Assembly: GCF_038039535.1 (NCBI RefSeq)
Contig: NZ_JBBPHP010000017.1
Coordinates: 62,001-126,000, forward strand
Source of the DNA: Catalinimonas sp038039535
GTDB taxonomy: Bacteria; Bacteroidota; Bacteroidia; Cytophagales; Cyclobacteriaceae
Length of the DNA stretch: 64,000 bases
Direction: 5' to 3'
The position numbers and the translations under genes were made by a program. Position 1 is the first letter of the stretch. Each line of letters opens with the position of its first letter. The notes under the pieces were generated by a model that saw nothing but the letters and a program-made list of their open reading frames with translations, was not told where the DNA came from and made no database searches. Positions 34,506-43,676 of the stretch are shown here, one piece after another.

Positions 34506-36113
34506 ATGAAAGCTACGTTTCTTAATTTTTTCTCTGTAATTCTATCTGTAATTGTTTTTACAAGTTGTTCGGAAGAAGCCCCCAAAAAAAGACCCAATAT
34601 CCTCTTTGCCATCAGCGATGATCAGTCCTTTCTGCATACCAGCTTTGCCGGCAGAAGCTGGGTACAGACGCCTGCTTTTGACCGGGTAGCCGGGAATGGC
34701 ATCTATTTCGCCAACTGTTATGCGGGTTCTCCCGGCTGCGCCCCCTCCCGCAGTTCTATCGTCACTGGACGATACCACTGGCAGAACGAACAGGCGGGGC
34801 AGCACGCTTCCGGCTGGCTGAAAAAATATGTACCCTTCATAGATATGCTGGCAGCCAATGGTTATCATACCGGTCGTACCGGCAAAGGGGTAGGACCATT
34901 CAAATACGGAGAAGACCCACTTCGGGCAGAGGATGCGGCGGGCAAAGCATACAACGAAATCCGCTATGAGAAAGGAAGCCCCGAAGATGAGCGCTATGCG
35001 GATGACATCAATACCATTAACTACTTTGCCAACTTTCAGCAGTTTATGGGGGAAAGAAATGAAGATGAGCCTTTCTTCTTTTGGTATGGCGCTACTGAGC
35101 CTCACCGTTCCTACGAACTGGATTCCTGGAAGCGGCATGGCAAGTCGCTGGCCGATGTGGAGGTGCCGGAATTTCTGCCCGACAATGATACGGTAAGAGG
35201 CGACCTGCTGGACTATGCCGTAGAAATTGAGTGGTTTGACCTCCACCTGATGCGCATGATTGAGCATCTGGAAGAAATAGGCGAACTGGACAATACCATC
35301 ATCATCGTCACTGCCGACAATGGGATGCCTTTTCCTCGTGCCAAAGCCAATGGCTATGAGTACGGCGTACACGTGCCCCTGGCCATCAGCTATCCCAGTG
35401 GTTTTCCGGCGGGCAGAACCGTAGAAGACCCGATCAGCTTTGTAGATCTGGCACCTACCATTCTGGAGCTTACCCAAACTTCTGCGGAAGGTATGCTGCC
35501 CATCTCAGGGAAAAGCATTACGAATATCCTTAAATCAGATCAGGAGGGCGTGGTAGATGAGTCCAAAAATTATGTGCTGGCCGGGCGTGAGCGGCATTCG
35601 TCTTCAAGATTTGCCAATGCCGGTTATCCGCAGCGCATCATGCGGCAGGGCCGCTACCTCTACATCTGGAATATGAAGCCCGAACGCTGGCCTGCCGGTG
35701 CACCTCAGCGCCTGGTGCCGGATTCCAGTGGTGCGGTTTATCCCATGTATGGCATAGACTCAGCTAGTGTGCACCATTCCGACTGGGCGTTTACCGACAT
35801 AGATGCCTGCCCGACCAAGTCTTTTATTGTAGAGCATCATGATGAGGAGGGGCTTGAGAAATACTTTGAGTGGTCAGTAGGCAAGCGTCCTGAATACGAG
35901 CTGTTTGACATAGAAAAAGACCCGGACTGTCTCACTAATTTAGCCCAAGACCCTGAATTCTCCGGTATCAAAGAGCAGATGGATGCGCTGATGGTACAGG
36001 ATCTGACCCTTACCGAAGACCCAAGAATCGTAGGACCGAATAAAGAGGTTTTTGATACCTACCTGCGCTACAGTCCGATGCGGGAATTTCCCAAGCCTGA
36101 CTGGGCGATGTGA
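34506..36113 (+). CDS. S1-family sulfatase (lipoprotein)
   Basis: 535 residues; lipobox FTSC (Cys21). Motifs: NILFAISDDQSFLHTSFAG (a divergent version of the ADDxG start, with SDDQ), formylglycine site C78-A79-P80-S81-R82 followed by SSIVTGRYHW, TGRTGKGVGPFKYG in place of the usual SGKWH, and IVTADNGMPFPRAKANGYEYG. The SDDQSFLHTS start and GKG motif mark a separate sulfatase subfamily from the other six genes. Lies 55 bp after the rhamnosidase, probably co-transcribed. Substrate not assigned. Confidence 0.93.
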   Translation: MKATFLNFFSVILSVIVFTSCSEEAPKKRPNILFAISDDQSFLHTSFAGRSWVQTPAFDRVAGNGIYFANCYAGSPGCAPSRSSIVTGRYHWQNEQAGQHASGWLKKYVPFIDMLAANGYHTGRTGKGVGPFKYGEDPLRAEDAAGKAYNEIRYEKGSPEDERYADDINTINYFANFQQFMGERNEDEPFFFWYGATEPHRSYELDSWKRHGKSLADVEVPEFLPDNDTVRGDLLDYAVEIEWFDLHLMRMIEHLEEIGELDNTIIIVTADNGMPFPRAKANGYEYGVHVPLAISYPSGFPAGRTVEDPISFVDLAPTILELTQTSAEGMLPISGKSITNILKSDQEGVVDESKNYVLAGRERHSSSRFANAGYPQRIMRQGRYLYIWNMKPERWPAGAPQRLVPDSSGAVYPMYGIDSASVHHSDWAFTDIDACPTKSFIVEHHDEEGLEKYFEWSVGKRPEYELFDIEKDPDCLTNLAQDPEFSGIKEQMDALMVQDLTLTEDPRIVGPNKEVFDTYLRYSPMREFPKPDWAM

Positions 36114-36136
36114 TAAGCTGATTTAATATTACCCAT

Positions 36137-36166
36137 CCTCAGAGTTTCTCACAGAGAACTCTGAGG
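36137..36166 (+). repeat. Hairpin with reiterated AACTCTGA sequence
   Basis: CCTCAGAGTT (36137-36146) and AACTCTGAGG (36157-36166) form a perfect 10-bp inverted repeat after the sulfatase stop. Downstream (about 36193-36215) the related phrase GAACTCT is repeated directly with about 7-bp spacing. No T-tract follows, so termination would be weak. Confidence 0.6.
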
Positions 36167-36234
36167 GAGGCTAGGTATATAAAACCCTAAATTCAGAACT
36201 CTGAACTCTGAACTTTAAAACTAAGAACTATAAC

Positions 36235-37515
36235 ATGAACCGCCGTACATTTTTACAAACTTCAGGAAAAGGAGCTTTAAGCTTTATGGGCGCAAGTGTG
36301 TTACCGAATTTACTTCAAAAAGCCATTGCTGCTGTTCCCCCTCTACGTATTACGAAAGTGGAGACAGTCCGTTTTAGTCCCCAACTTCAGGTAGAGGGTA
36401 GAGGTATTCAGTGGATGTGGGTAAGGCTGCATACCAATGAAGGGATTATTGGCACAGGCGAGACCTATCCTTTCAATGAAGCAAGCGGTGCGGTGATCAA
36501 AGATCTGGAATGGCATAGTTGGGCAGGTAAATTATTGGGAAGTAACCCCCTGGAAATAGAGCAGACCTGGGAACGTATCTACCGTCAAAATGCCTATCAT
36601 GTAACGGGAGGAGCGGAAATGCGGGCACTCTCCGCCATCAACCTGGCACAATGGGATATACTGGGTCAGGCAGCCAATATGCCGGTTTATCAATTACTGG
36701 GTGGGTCTGCCAATAAAGACATCAGGGTGTACAATACCTATACCAATGCCCGTAATATCAATGGGTGGACACTGGAAAATGATATGGAGAAGATCGCCAG
36801 CTTTTTGGTTGAGGAGGGAATTCAAACCATCAAATTCTGCCCTTTTGATATTGCCGGTTCCAGAACAAACGGAGAATACATTTCCAAAAAAGAAATAGAA
36901 GCTTCTCTGGACTGGATACGCCGGGTAAGAGATACGGTAGGTTACGAGCTGGAAATAGGCTGTGAGTTCCATAGCAAATGGAACCTGCCCAGTGCAGTGA
37001 GGATAGCCCAATCATTAGAGCCTTTTGAAATACTCTTTCTGGAGGATATGCTCCTTCAGGATAATATGCAGGCGTATGCGACATTGGCAGCAGAGACGCC
37101 TATTCCATTAGCGCTAAGTGAGCGTTTGGCCACTCGCTTCGGTTTCCGGGAAATGTTTGAAGCAAAGCTCGGTGGTATTGCCATGTACGACCTCACCTGG
37201 TGCGGAGGTATATCGGAGGGTAAAAAGATTTCAGACATGGCTAACACCTATTATGTGCCTACCATGATGCATACCGCCGGAGGGCCCATACTTTGGTATG
37301 CTTCAGTGCAGTTGGCAGCGGCTATCAGCAATCTTTTTTATGTGGAAAGTGTGCACCCCAACTGGAAAAACCGCTATCCGTACTTTTTTGAAAATGTACC
37401 CCAGGTCAATCAGGGAAGGGTGCAGCCACCCGAAGCATCCGGTTTGGGATTAGTTTTCAGAGAAGGCCTTTTTGAAAGTAATGATGTCATTGTGGAGACC
37501 ATCGCTGAAGAATGA
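36235..37515 (+). CDS. Tat-exported enolase-superfamily (mandelate racemase/muconate lactonizing) enzyme
   Basis: 426 residues. The N-terminus MNRRTFLQTSGKGAL is a twin-arginine signal, followed by a hydrophobic stretch and AAVPP, so the folded enzyme should be periplasmic. The N-terminal capping domain runs to about 160; the barrel holds K200 in IKFCPFD, metal ligands E244 (CEFHSKW, where most relatives have Asp), E270 (FLEDM) and E296 (ALSERLATRF), and H346 in MMHTAGG. This set resembles acid-sugar dehydratases (galactonate/mannonate/rhamnonate type). The reaction would be removal of water from a sugar acid; the substrate is not known. Placed between sulfatases, it likely acts on a product of the same glycan. 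Export of such an enzyme is unusual. Confidence 0.88.
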   Translation: MNRRTFLQTSGKGALSFMGASVLPNLLQKAIAAVPPLRITKVETVRFSPQLQVEGRGIQWMWVRLHTNEGIIGTGETYPFNEASGAVIKDLEWHSWAGKLLGSNPLEIEQTWERIYRQNAYHVTGGAEMRALSAINLAQWDILGQAANMPVYQLLGGSANKDIRVYNTYTNARNINGWTLENDMEKIASFLVEEGIQTIKFCPFDIAGSRTNGEYISKKEIEASLDWIRRVRDTVGYELEIGCEFHSKWNLPSAVRIAQSLEPFEILFLEDMLLQDNMQAYATLAAETPIPLALSERLATRFGFREMFEAKLGGIAMYDLTWCGGISEGKKISDMANTYYVPTMMHTAGGPILWYASVQLAAAISNLFYVESVHPNWKNRYPYFFENVPQVNQGRVQPPEASGLGLVFREGLFESNDVIVETIAEE

Positions 37516-37604
37516 GTTCTTGTTAAGAAAAATAGATTGAACAGATGAAACACCTTCACTCAAGAGGGTTGTAAAAAAAGTACAAAAATGCTTTTCAGTA
37601 CCGA

Positions 37605-37648
37605 GTCATAGCTAAGTCATATCTCAGTCATAGGAATGTCATATCTAA
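37605..37648 (+). promoter_or_regulatory. Four 11-bp direct repeats resembling Pho-box half-sites
   Basis: Four consecutive 11-bp units read GTCATAGCTAA, GTCATATCTCA, GTCATAGGAAT and GTCATATCTAA (37605-37648). All keep GTCATA, and units 1/3 and 2/4 are closest to each other. PhoB-family (OmpR-type) regulators bind direct repeats of the form TGTCATAnnnn with 11-bp period, so this looks like two adjoining Pho boxes. It lies in the 323-bp gap 37516-37838, ending 190 bp before the sulfatase ATG. The rest of the gap shows no gene and no convincing TAnnTTTG box. Confidence 0.65.
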
Positions 37649-37838
37649 GTGAGAGACCAGTTCTGAGAAATGTGCAAACTCTATTCATGAAGCAAAAATG
37701 AATGCTCACTACTCAAGAGACTTGGTTATAAAAGGAAAATAGGAGGCAGGCATCATGTAGATTTCAATGATAATGGTCTGGAAAATCAAACAAAATCATG
37801 CATATTAAAAAGATATAGTCAGAACACGCTATATAAAC

Positions 37839-39287
37839 ATGAAACAACCTACTACAACAAGCTTTACCATTCAGCAACTCTTATTCAGTTTATTACTTCT
37901 CCCTCTGCTTTGGGGGTGTCAGCAAAACGACAGTTCCGAAGAAGCTGAGCAAACCAGCAGTGAGCCTCAGGGGCCGCCTAACTTCGTCATCATATTTGCC
38001 GATGACCTGGGGTATGGTGATCTGGGCGTATATGGGCATCCTACTATGAGAACACCTAATCTGGACCGGATGGCGGCCGAAGGGCAGCGGTGGACCAACT
38101 TCTACGTGGCCGCCAGCGTATGCACACCCAGCCGGGCCGCTATTATGACCGGGCGTTTGCCCGTAAGAAATGGAATGACCAGCAACAAAAGCAGGGTATT
38201 ATTCCCCAACTCAATAAATGGCTTACCCCCTGGTGAAATTACCCTGGCGGAGCAGCTTAAAAAGGCAGGTTATGCTACAGCAGCAGTGGGTAAATGGCAT
38301 CTCGGTCATCGTACTCAGTTTCTGCCTACCAATCAGGGCTTTGATACCTACTTTGGTATTCCCTATTCCAATGATATGGACAAAGTAGGCAATAGCAATT
38401 ACAAAGAGTTACCGGATGACTCTATCCGTTTTGAAGATTATAATGTGCCCCTCATGCGGGATACTGCCATTATTGAACGTCCTGCTGATCAGAATACGAT
38501 CACCAAAAGATATACGGAAGAGGCAATTGCTTTTATCAAGGAACATAAAGAAGAACCTTTCTTTGTCTACCTGGCGCATAATCTACCGCATATCCCTTTG
38601 TTTGCCTCAGCAGATTTTAAAGGAAAAAGTGAGCGGGGATTATATGGAGATGTACTGGCGGAAATTGATGATGGGGTAGGACAGATCATGACTACTTTAA
38701 GAGAAGAAGGCCTGGCAGAAAATACCATAGTCGTCTTTACCTCCGACAATGGTCCCTGGCTACCTTTTGAAACCCACGGAGGCAGTGCAGGATTACTCAG
38801 AGCCGGCAAAGGTACCACCTGGGAAGGAGGTATGCGCGAACCCTGCATCTTCTGGGCACCCGGCAGGATTGAGCCGGCAGTCATTACTGGCCTGGGCTCT
38901 ACCATGGATTTATTCACTACCTTCAGTAATATGGCTGGGGTAACCATCCCTGATGATCGTATCATAGACGGAGTAGACCTGACTGCTACCCTGCTGGAAG
39001 GAGAACCCAGTCCACGTGAGGGAATTTTATATTATCGTGGTCCTGAAGTTTATGCCGCCCGACTGGGAGAGTACAAGGCGCATTACATTACCCAGGGAGA
39101 ATACGGGCAATTTGGAGGAAAAGAAGAGCATGCTACGCCTCTGCTGTATAACCTAAGCCATGACCCTTCAGAGCAGTACAATATAGCCGAAGAGCATCCT
39201 GAAGTGATTGAAGAAATCAATGCTTTTGTGGAAGAGCATAAAGCAGATCTGGTAATAGGAGAAGATCAGCTGGCAGCCAGAGAGTAA
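37839..39287 (+). CDS. S1-family sulfatase (lipoprotein) preceded by Pho-box-like repeats
   Basis: 482 residues; lipobox LLWGC (Cys27) then a Ser/Glu-rich linker. Motifs: NFVIIFADDLGYGDLG, formylglycine site C95-T96-P97-S98-R99 followed by AAIMTGRLPVRNGM, AAVGKWHLGH and VVFTSDNGPWLPFETHGGSAG. The layout, including RAGKGTTWEGGMREPCIFW, is that of arylsulfatase A-like members (S1 family, lysosomal ASA/GALNS relatives). A long upstream gap with 11-bp direct repeats suggests that this gene, and perhaps those after it, has its own promoter and regulator. Substrate position unknown. Confidence 0.94.
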   Translation: MKQPTTTSFTIQQLLFSLLLLPLLWGCQQNDSSEEAEQTSSEPQGPPNFVIIFADDLGYGDLGVYGHPTMRTPNLDRMAAEGQRWTNFYVAASVCTPSRAAIMTGRLPVRNGMTSNKSRVLFPNSINGLPPGEITLAEQLKKAGYATAAVGKWHLGHRTQFLPTNQGFDTYFGIPYSNDMDKVGNSNYKELPDDSIRFEDYNVPLMRDTAIIERPADQNTITKRYTEEAIAFIKEHKEEPFFVYLAHNLPHIPLFASADFKGKSERGLYGDVLAEIDDGVGQIMTTLREEGLAENTIVVFTSDNGPWLPFETHGGSAGLLRAGKGTTWEGGMREPCIFWAPGRIEPAVITGLGSTMDLFTTFSNMAGVTIPDDRIIDGVDLTATLLEGEPSPREGILYYRGPEVYAARLGEYKAHYITQGEYGQFGGKEEHATPLLYNLSHDPSEQYNIAEEHPEVIEEINAFVEEHKADLVIGEDQLAARE

Positions 39288-39444
39288 TCATTATTTTTAT
39301 ATATTAAGTTTTTCGTACCCATGATCCTGGAAAACGATTAGGTAATCAGCGTACCAGATGTATAGTTTGGGAAGTAGCTATAAGAAACATAAGGTATCGG
39401 GGTAGGTTATACTTTTTTAGCCTTATTCAACAGACCGTCAAATT

Positions 39445-40176
39445 ATGGAATTAAGTCTACGCTACACGCCTCAAGAGGCTAGGAGATTGCTGTTTGGGCT
39501 CCTTATTATAGAAATGCTATTTGTAGTGGCATATATTATTACGCATATGACTGAGTCAATTTTTACGTATAGACCACTTCAAAGATTGTTTGACCTGGAT
39601 GGAGACTTGTCCATACCTGCCTGGTTCTCTTCAGTTCAGTTGCTAACGGTGAGTGTGCTTTTATTCCTGCTTTCCCGTCAGGGTTTAGACAAGCATCCGC
39701 TTCCCAACTCACTATTTACCATTGGTGGTTTTATTTTCTTCTTTCTAGCACTGGATGAGGGGGTGGCTATACATGAACAGTTTACCGGGCTGGCTATCAG
39801 ATTATCCTTTGACTGGATGTTGTTCAAAGGTAATCATGGAGCATGGATTACGGGTTATATGATGGTTGCCGTACCTGCTGTATGGATAGCAAGACCTTAC
39901 ATTAGAAAAGCATGGAAGTATTTTCGTTATGAGGCACAGCTTGCGCTCAGCGGAGTAGTAGTATTTGTAACAGGAGCAGTTGGTTTTGAAATCATAAGTT
40001 ATTTGTTTTTAAGATCAGCGCAATCCTCAGCTTTGTATAAAACAGAAGTGATTTTTGAAGAATTTTTTGAGATGAGTGGCGTCAGTATCATTTTGTATGC
40101 TGTCTTACAGTTAGCTTATACTATATCCCACGAACAGCACCTAAGCAGCTTTAAACAGGCAAGCGCAGACTCATAA
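39445..40176 (+). CDS. Unknown multi-pass membrane protein
   Basis: 243 residues with about six hydrophobic helices. No family name recognised with confidence. Two conserved-looking polar motifs lie in or near helices: FLALDEGVAIHEQF (about 107-120) and EVIFEEFFEMSG (about 205-216). Acidic plus His clusters of this kind (LDE...IHE and EE.FE..G) recur in unnamed bacterial membrane proteins and could bind metal. It sits between two sulfatase genes and starts 157 bp after the preceding one. TATAGTTTG at 39361-39369 resembles a -7 box upstream. Its presence in a sulfatase block suggests a role in transport or electron transfer, but nothing in the sequence proves that. Confidence 0.75.
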   Translation: MELSLRYTPQEARRLLFGLLIIEMLFVVAYIITHMTESIFTYRPLQRLFDLDGDLSIPAWFSSVQLLTVSVLLFLLSRQGLDKHPLPNSLFTIGGFIFFFLALDEGVAIHEQFTGLAIRLSFDWMLFKGNHGAWITGYMMVAVPAVWIARPYIRKAWKYFRYEAQLALSGVVVFVTGAVGFEIISYLFLRSAQSSALYKTEVIFEEFFEMSGVSIILYAVLQLAYTISHEQHLSSFKQASADS

Positions 40177-40229
40177 ATTCAACTAAACCAACGTATTCTA
40201 AAGACACAACCTAAAACTATATCATATAA

Positions 40230-41591
40230 ATGAAATTTAGAACAGTATTAACACTTAGTCATACGCTATTTGCTTTATTATATCTTGCCAATCAGGCCTT
40301 TAGCAAACCGCCCGATAGTACACCTAATATCATCTTCATCATGGCTGATGACCTGGGTTATGCTGATCTGGGCGCTTATGGGCAGGAACTGATACAGACA
40401 CCCAATATTGATCAACTGGCTAGTGAAGGAGTAATGTTTACCCAGGTGTATGCCGGAAATACGGTATGCGCCCCTTCCCGCTCTGTACTGATGACTGGCC
40501 AGCATATGGGACATACTACAGTACGGGGTAATAGTTCACCCATAGTACAATCCGATGAAAATCCGCAGGGTAGAGTGCCTCTATTAGCTGAAGATGTTAC
40601 AGTTGCGGAATTGCTCAAAGAGGCAGGCTATGTTACCGGCATGACTGGCAAGTGGGGATTGGGCGAACCCGGCACCACCGGAATCCCTACCCGGCAGGGT
40701 TTTGACGAATGGTTTGGCTACCTTAACCAGAGACGGGCACATAATTATTACACTGATTATTTGTGGAAAAACGAAAGCAGATATCCCATTCCTGAGAACG
40801 AAGGAGGACAGGAGGATGTATACTCCCATGATCTGTTCACCGACTTTGCGCTGGATTTTATAGATCGTCATCAGGATACTTCTTTCTTCCTCTATATTCC
40901 CTACACTATTCCTCATGACGAATATGAAGTGCCGGACACTGCTCCCTACAGCGATAAGGATTGGGAAGAAAATGAGATCATCTACGCCGCTATGGTAAGC
41001 CGCATGGACAGAGACGTAGGGCGTATCATGCAATCCCTTGAAGCGTTAGGGATAGATGAAAATACCATCGTCTTCTTTTGCTCAGACAATGGTGCGGCGC
41101 AACGTTGGGAGGGCAGGTTCAACAGTTCGGGCAAGCTCCGAGGCAGAAAGCGTGATATGTACGAAGGTGGCCTCCGTACGCCTATGATTGTCCATTATCC
41201 CGGACAGCTTCAGCCTCGTACCGACAGCAGCGCAGTATGGTATTTTGCCGATGTGCTGCCTACCCTGACCCACCTTGCTGGAGCAAAAACTCCTTCTGAT
41301 GTGGATGGCATCAATGTATGGCCTGCGATAACTGGTCAGGAAAATTTACCTGATGACCGCTTCTTATACTGGGAGTTTTACGAAAGAGGATTTCAGCGGG
41401 CAGTAAGGTGGAAAAACTGGAAAGCGGTGCTTCCGGGAGTAGGGCAGGAGTGGGAACTGTACAATCTGAAAGAAGATGAAAGAGAAGAAAATAACATAGC
41501 AGAACAGCATCCTGAGGTAATCAACACCATCAAAGATTGGGTAGAAAAAAACACCACAAAAAGTCAGTATTGGTCTGCAAGTGCACAATAA
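40230..41591 (+). CDS. S1-family sulfatase (secreted)
   Basis: 453 residues with a type I signal peptide ending near NQAFS. Motifs: NIIFIMADDLGYADLGAYG, formylglycine site C80-A81-P82-S83-R84 followed by SVLMTGQHMGHTTVRGN, GMTGKWGLGEPGT (variant of SGKWHLG with Gly for His at one site) and VFFCSDNGAAQRWEG. The TTVRGN and GKWGLGE phrases mark a distinct S1 subfamily common in marine Bacteroidota and Planctomycetes. It begins 53 bp after the membrane-protein gene and is followed after 50 bp by another sulfatase, so co-transcription is likely. Confidence 0.93.
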   Translation: MKFRTVLTLSHTLFALLYLANQAFSKPPDSTPNIIFIMADDLGYADLGAYGQELIQTPNIDQLASEGVMFTQVYAGNTVCAPSRSVLMTGQHMGHTTVRGNSSPIVQSDENPQGRVPLLAEDVTVAELLKEAGYVTGMTGKWGLGEPGTTGIPTRQGFDEWFGYLNQRRAHNYYTDYLWKNESRYPIPENEGGQEDVYSHDLFTDFALDFIDRHQDTSFFLYIPYTIPHDEYEVPDTAPYSDKDWEENEIIYAAMVSRMDRDVGRIMQSLEALGIDENTIVFFCSDNGAAQRWEGRFNSSGKLRGRKRDMYEGGLRTPMIVHYPGQLQPRTDSSAVWYFADVLPTLTHLAGAKTPSDVDGINVWPAITGQENLPDDRFLYWEFYERGFQRAVRWKNWKAVLPGVGQEWELYNLKEDEREENNIAEQHPEVINTIKDWVEKNTTKSQYWSASAQ

Positions 41592-41641
41592 CATTTCGAG
41601 CTCATTAGACGAAGATATTTAACATTCAACAACCTAAGCTT

Positions 41642-43471
41642 ATGAACAAGAGTATGTATTTTTTTGGAATGCTGACTTTGCTATTATTTACACTCTTTAC
41701 AACGGAGGGTATGGCTCAGCAGCAGGACAGGCCAAACATTCTGTGGATCGTCAGTGAGGACAATAGTCCGCTTATTGGTGCTTATGGAGATGCGTTTGCC
41801 ACCACCCCAAACATTGATCAGTTGGCAAAAGAAGGGGTTTTGTACGAGAATGCCTTTGCTACGGCGCCGGTATGTGCGCCTTCCCGCTCCACTCTCATCA
41901 CGGGTGTATATCCTACCAGCATGGGTACGCAGCATATGCGCAGCACCTATCCCATACCGGAGATGATACAGTTTTATCCCAAATACCTGCGCGAAGCTGG
42001 ATATTACACCAGCAACAATGTTAAAAAAGATTATAATACGGTTGACCAGCCGGAAGCCTGGGATGAGTCCAGCAATCAGGCAACTTACAAAAACAGGAAA
42101 GAAGGCCAGCCTTTTTTTTCAATATTTAACTTTACCACTTCTCACGAAAGCTCAATCCATGACTCACTGGTTGATTTGCGTCATGATCCGGAGCAAGTGC
42201 CTATCCCTGCTTATCATCCCCGTACGCCGGAGATGAAACACGACTGGGCCCAGTACTATGACAAGGTTGAAGACATGGATAAACAGGTGGGGCAGGTTTT
42301 ACGGGAGTTGGAAGAAGCGGGCCTGGCTGACAATACCATTGTTTTTTACTACAGCGATCACGGCGGTGTGATTGGCAGAAGTAAGCGCTTTATGTATGAG
42401 TCGGGTTTGCATATCCCTCTGATCATTCGTTTTCCTGAGAAGTACAAGCATCTGGCTCCTGGCAATGCGGGCAGCAGCACCGACAGGCTGGTGACCTTTG
42501 TGGATTTTCCTCCCACCATTTTAAGGCTGGCAGGTGTGCCTATCCCTGATTATATGCAAGGAAAAGCTTTCTTGGGTGAACAGGAAGATGAACCCCGGGA
42601 GTATGCTTACAGCTTCAGAGGAAGAATGGACGAGCGCATTGATATGGTGAGGTCGGTACGGGATAAAAAATACCGCTACATCCGTAATTTTATGCCGCAT
42701 AAGATATACGCTCAATACATTGAATACCTGTGGAGAGCACCCTCCATGAAATCCTGGGAAAGAGCTTATAAGGCAGGTGAACTCAACGAAGTGCAGTCCA
42801 AATTCTGGGAGACTAAGCCGCTGGAAGAACTGTACGATGTGGATGCTGACCCGGATAATGTGAAAAATCTGGCAGATGATCCTCAGTATGCTTCAGTGCT
42901 GAAAAAAATGAGAGAAGCCAATCAGGATTGGATGCTGGAAGTCCGGGATGTGGGCTTTGCCCCGGAAGCTATGATGGAAGAAATTGCTAAAAGGACCACC
43001 CTCTACGAGTTTGCCCGAAGCAAAGAATATCCTTTGAAAAAGATCATCAAAACCATTGATATGATTACTGAAAAGGATGTCAAAGGTATCATAAAACAGC
43101 TAAGTTCCAGCGAACCTATCGTTCGTTACTGGGCGGCTACTGCCTGTACCATTTTCGGGGAAGATGCCTCTTCAGCAGTTCCGGAATTGAAAGACCTGGT
43201 AAATGACGAGGAAGTGTCGGTAAGAATAGCCGCCGCAGAGGCCCTTTATCATCTGGGAGAAAAGGAAATTGCTGTTCAAACGCTGAATGATGCACTGAAA
43301 GCGGATAATGAAATGGCCAGGGTACAGGCCATTAATGTGCTGGAAACCATGGACGAAGATGCCAAACCAACCCTTGCTACTGTGAAAGGCTTATTGCCCG
43401 ATAATGAGGAAAGCAGAAGCTACGATGTGAGAGCAGCCCGTAGACTGGTAGAAAAGCTGGAAAGTAATTAA
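41642..43471 (+). CDS. S1-family sulfatase fused to C-terminal HEAT repeats
   Basis: 609 residues with a type I signal peptide ending near EGMAQ. Motifs: NILWIVSEDNSPLIGAYGD (SEDN in place of ADDM), formylglycine site C78-A79-P80-S81-R82 followed by STLITGVYP, no GKWH motif (SNNVKKDYN instead), and VFYYSDHGGVIGRSKRFMYESGLH. After the sulfatase fold (to about 460) come HEAT-like helical pairs (about 475-605): IVRYWAATACTIFG, SVRIAAAEALYHLG, MARVQAINVLETM. HEAT repeats usually bind proteins or polymers. The gene is the last of the central block; it starts after CAACAACCTAAGCTT and ends 205 bp before the second sigma gene. Confidence 0.93.
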   Translation: MNKSMYFFGMLTLLLFTLFTTEGMAQQQDRPNILWIVSEDNSPLIGAYGDAFATTPNIDQLAKEGVLYENAFATAPVCAPSRSTLITGVYPTSMGTQHMRSTYPIPEMIQFYPKYLREAGYYTSNNVKKDYNTVDQPEAWDESSNQATYKNRKEGQPFFSIFNFTTSHESSIHDSLVDLRHDPEQVPIPAYHPRTPEMKHDWAQYYDKVEDMDKQVGQVLRELEEAGLADNTIVFYYSDHGGVIGRSKRFMYESGLHIPLIIRFPEKYKHLAPGNAGSSTDRLVTFVDFPPTILRLAGVPIPDYMQGKAFLGEQEDEPREYAYSFRGRMDERIDMVRSVRDKKYRYIRNFMPHKIYAQYIEYLWRAPSMKSWERAYKAGELNEVQSKFWETKPLEELYDVDADPDNVKNLADDPQYASVLKKMREANQDWMLEVRDVGFAPEAMMEEIAKRTTLYEFARSKEYPLKKIIKTIDMITEKDVKGIIKQLSSSEPIVRYWAATACTIFGEDASSAVPELKDLVNDEEVSVRIAAAEALYHLGEKEIAVQTLNDALKADNEMARVQAINVLETMDEDAKPTLATVKGLLPDNEESRSYDVRAARRLVEKLESN

Positions 43472-43676
43472 AATTAAAGAAGTGAGTTTCAAGAAACACT
43501 TTATATAAAATATCTCTGAGGGTATGGGAAACAACTGAAGGCTTATTGTAAAGGCATTCGTATAAAAAATGTGTAAAACATGGGGATTTATTATCACATA
43601 TCAAATTTTTATTTGAAATCATCCTTAGCTTTTAACATATTAAAAATAAGTTGTATTGGTAACCACTGCCAAACTC

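Noticed and set aside
34542..35477. 311-codon minus-strand frame antisense to a sulfatase gene
   Set aside because: The plus strand has the CAPSR site and all sulfatase motifs; this frame has none.
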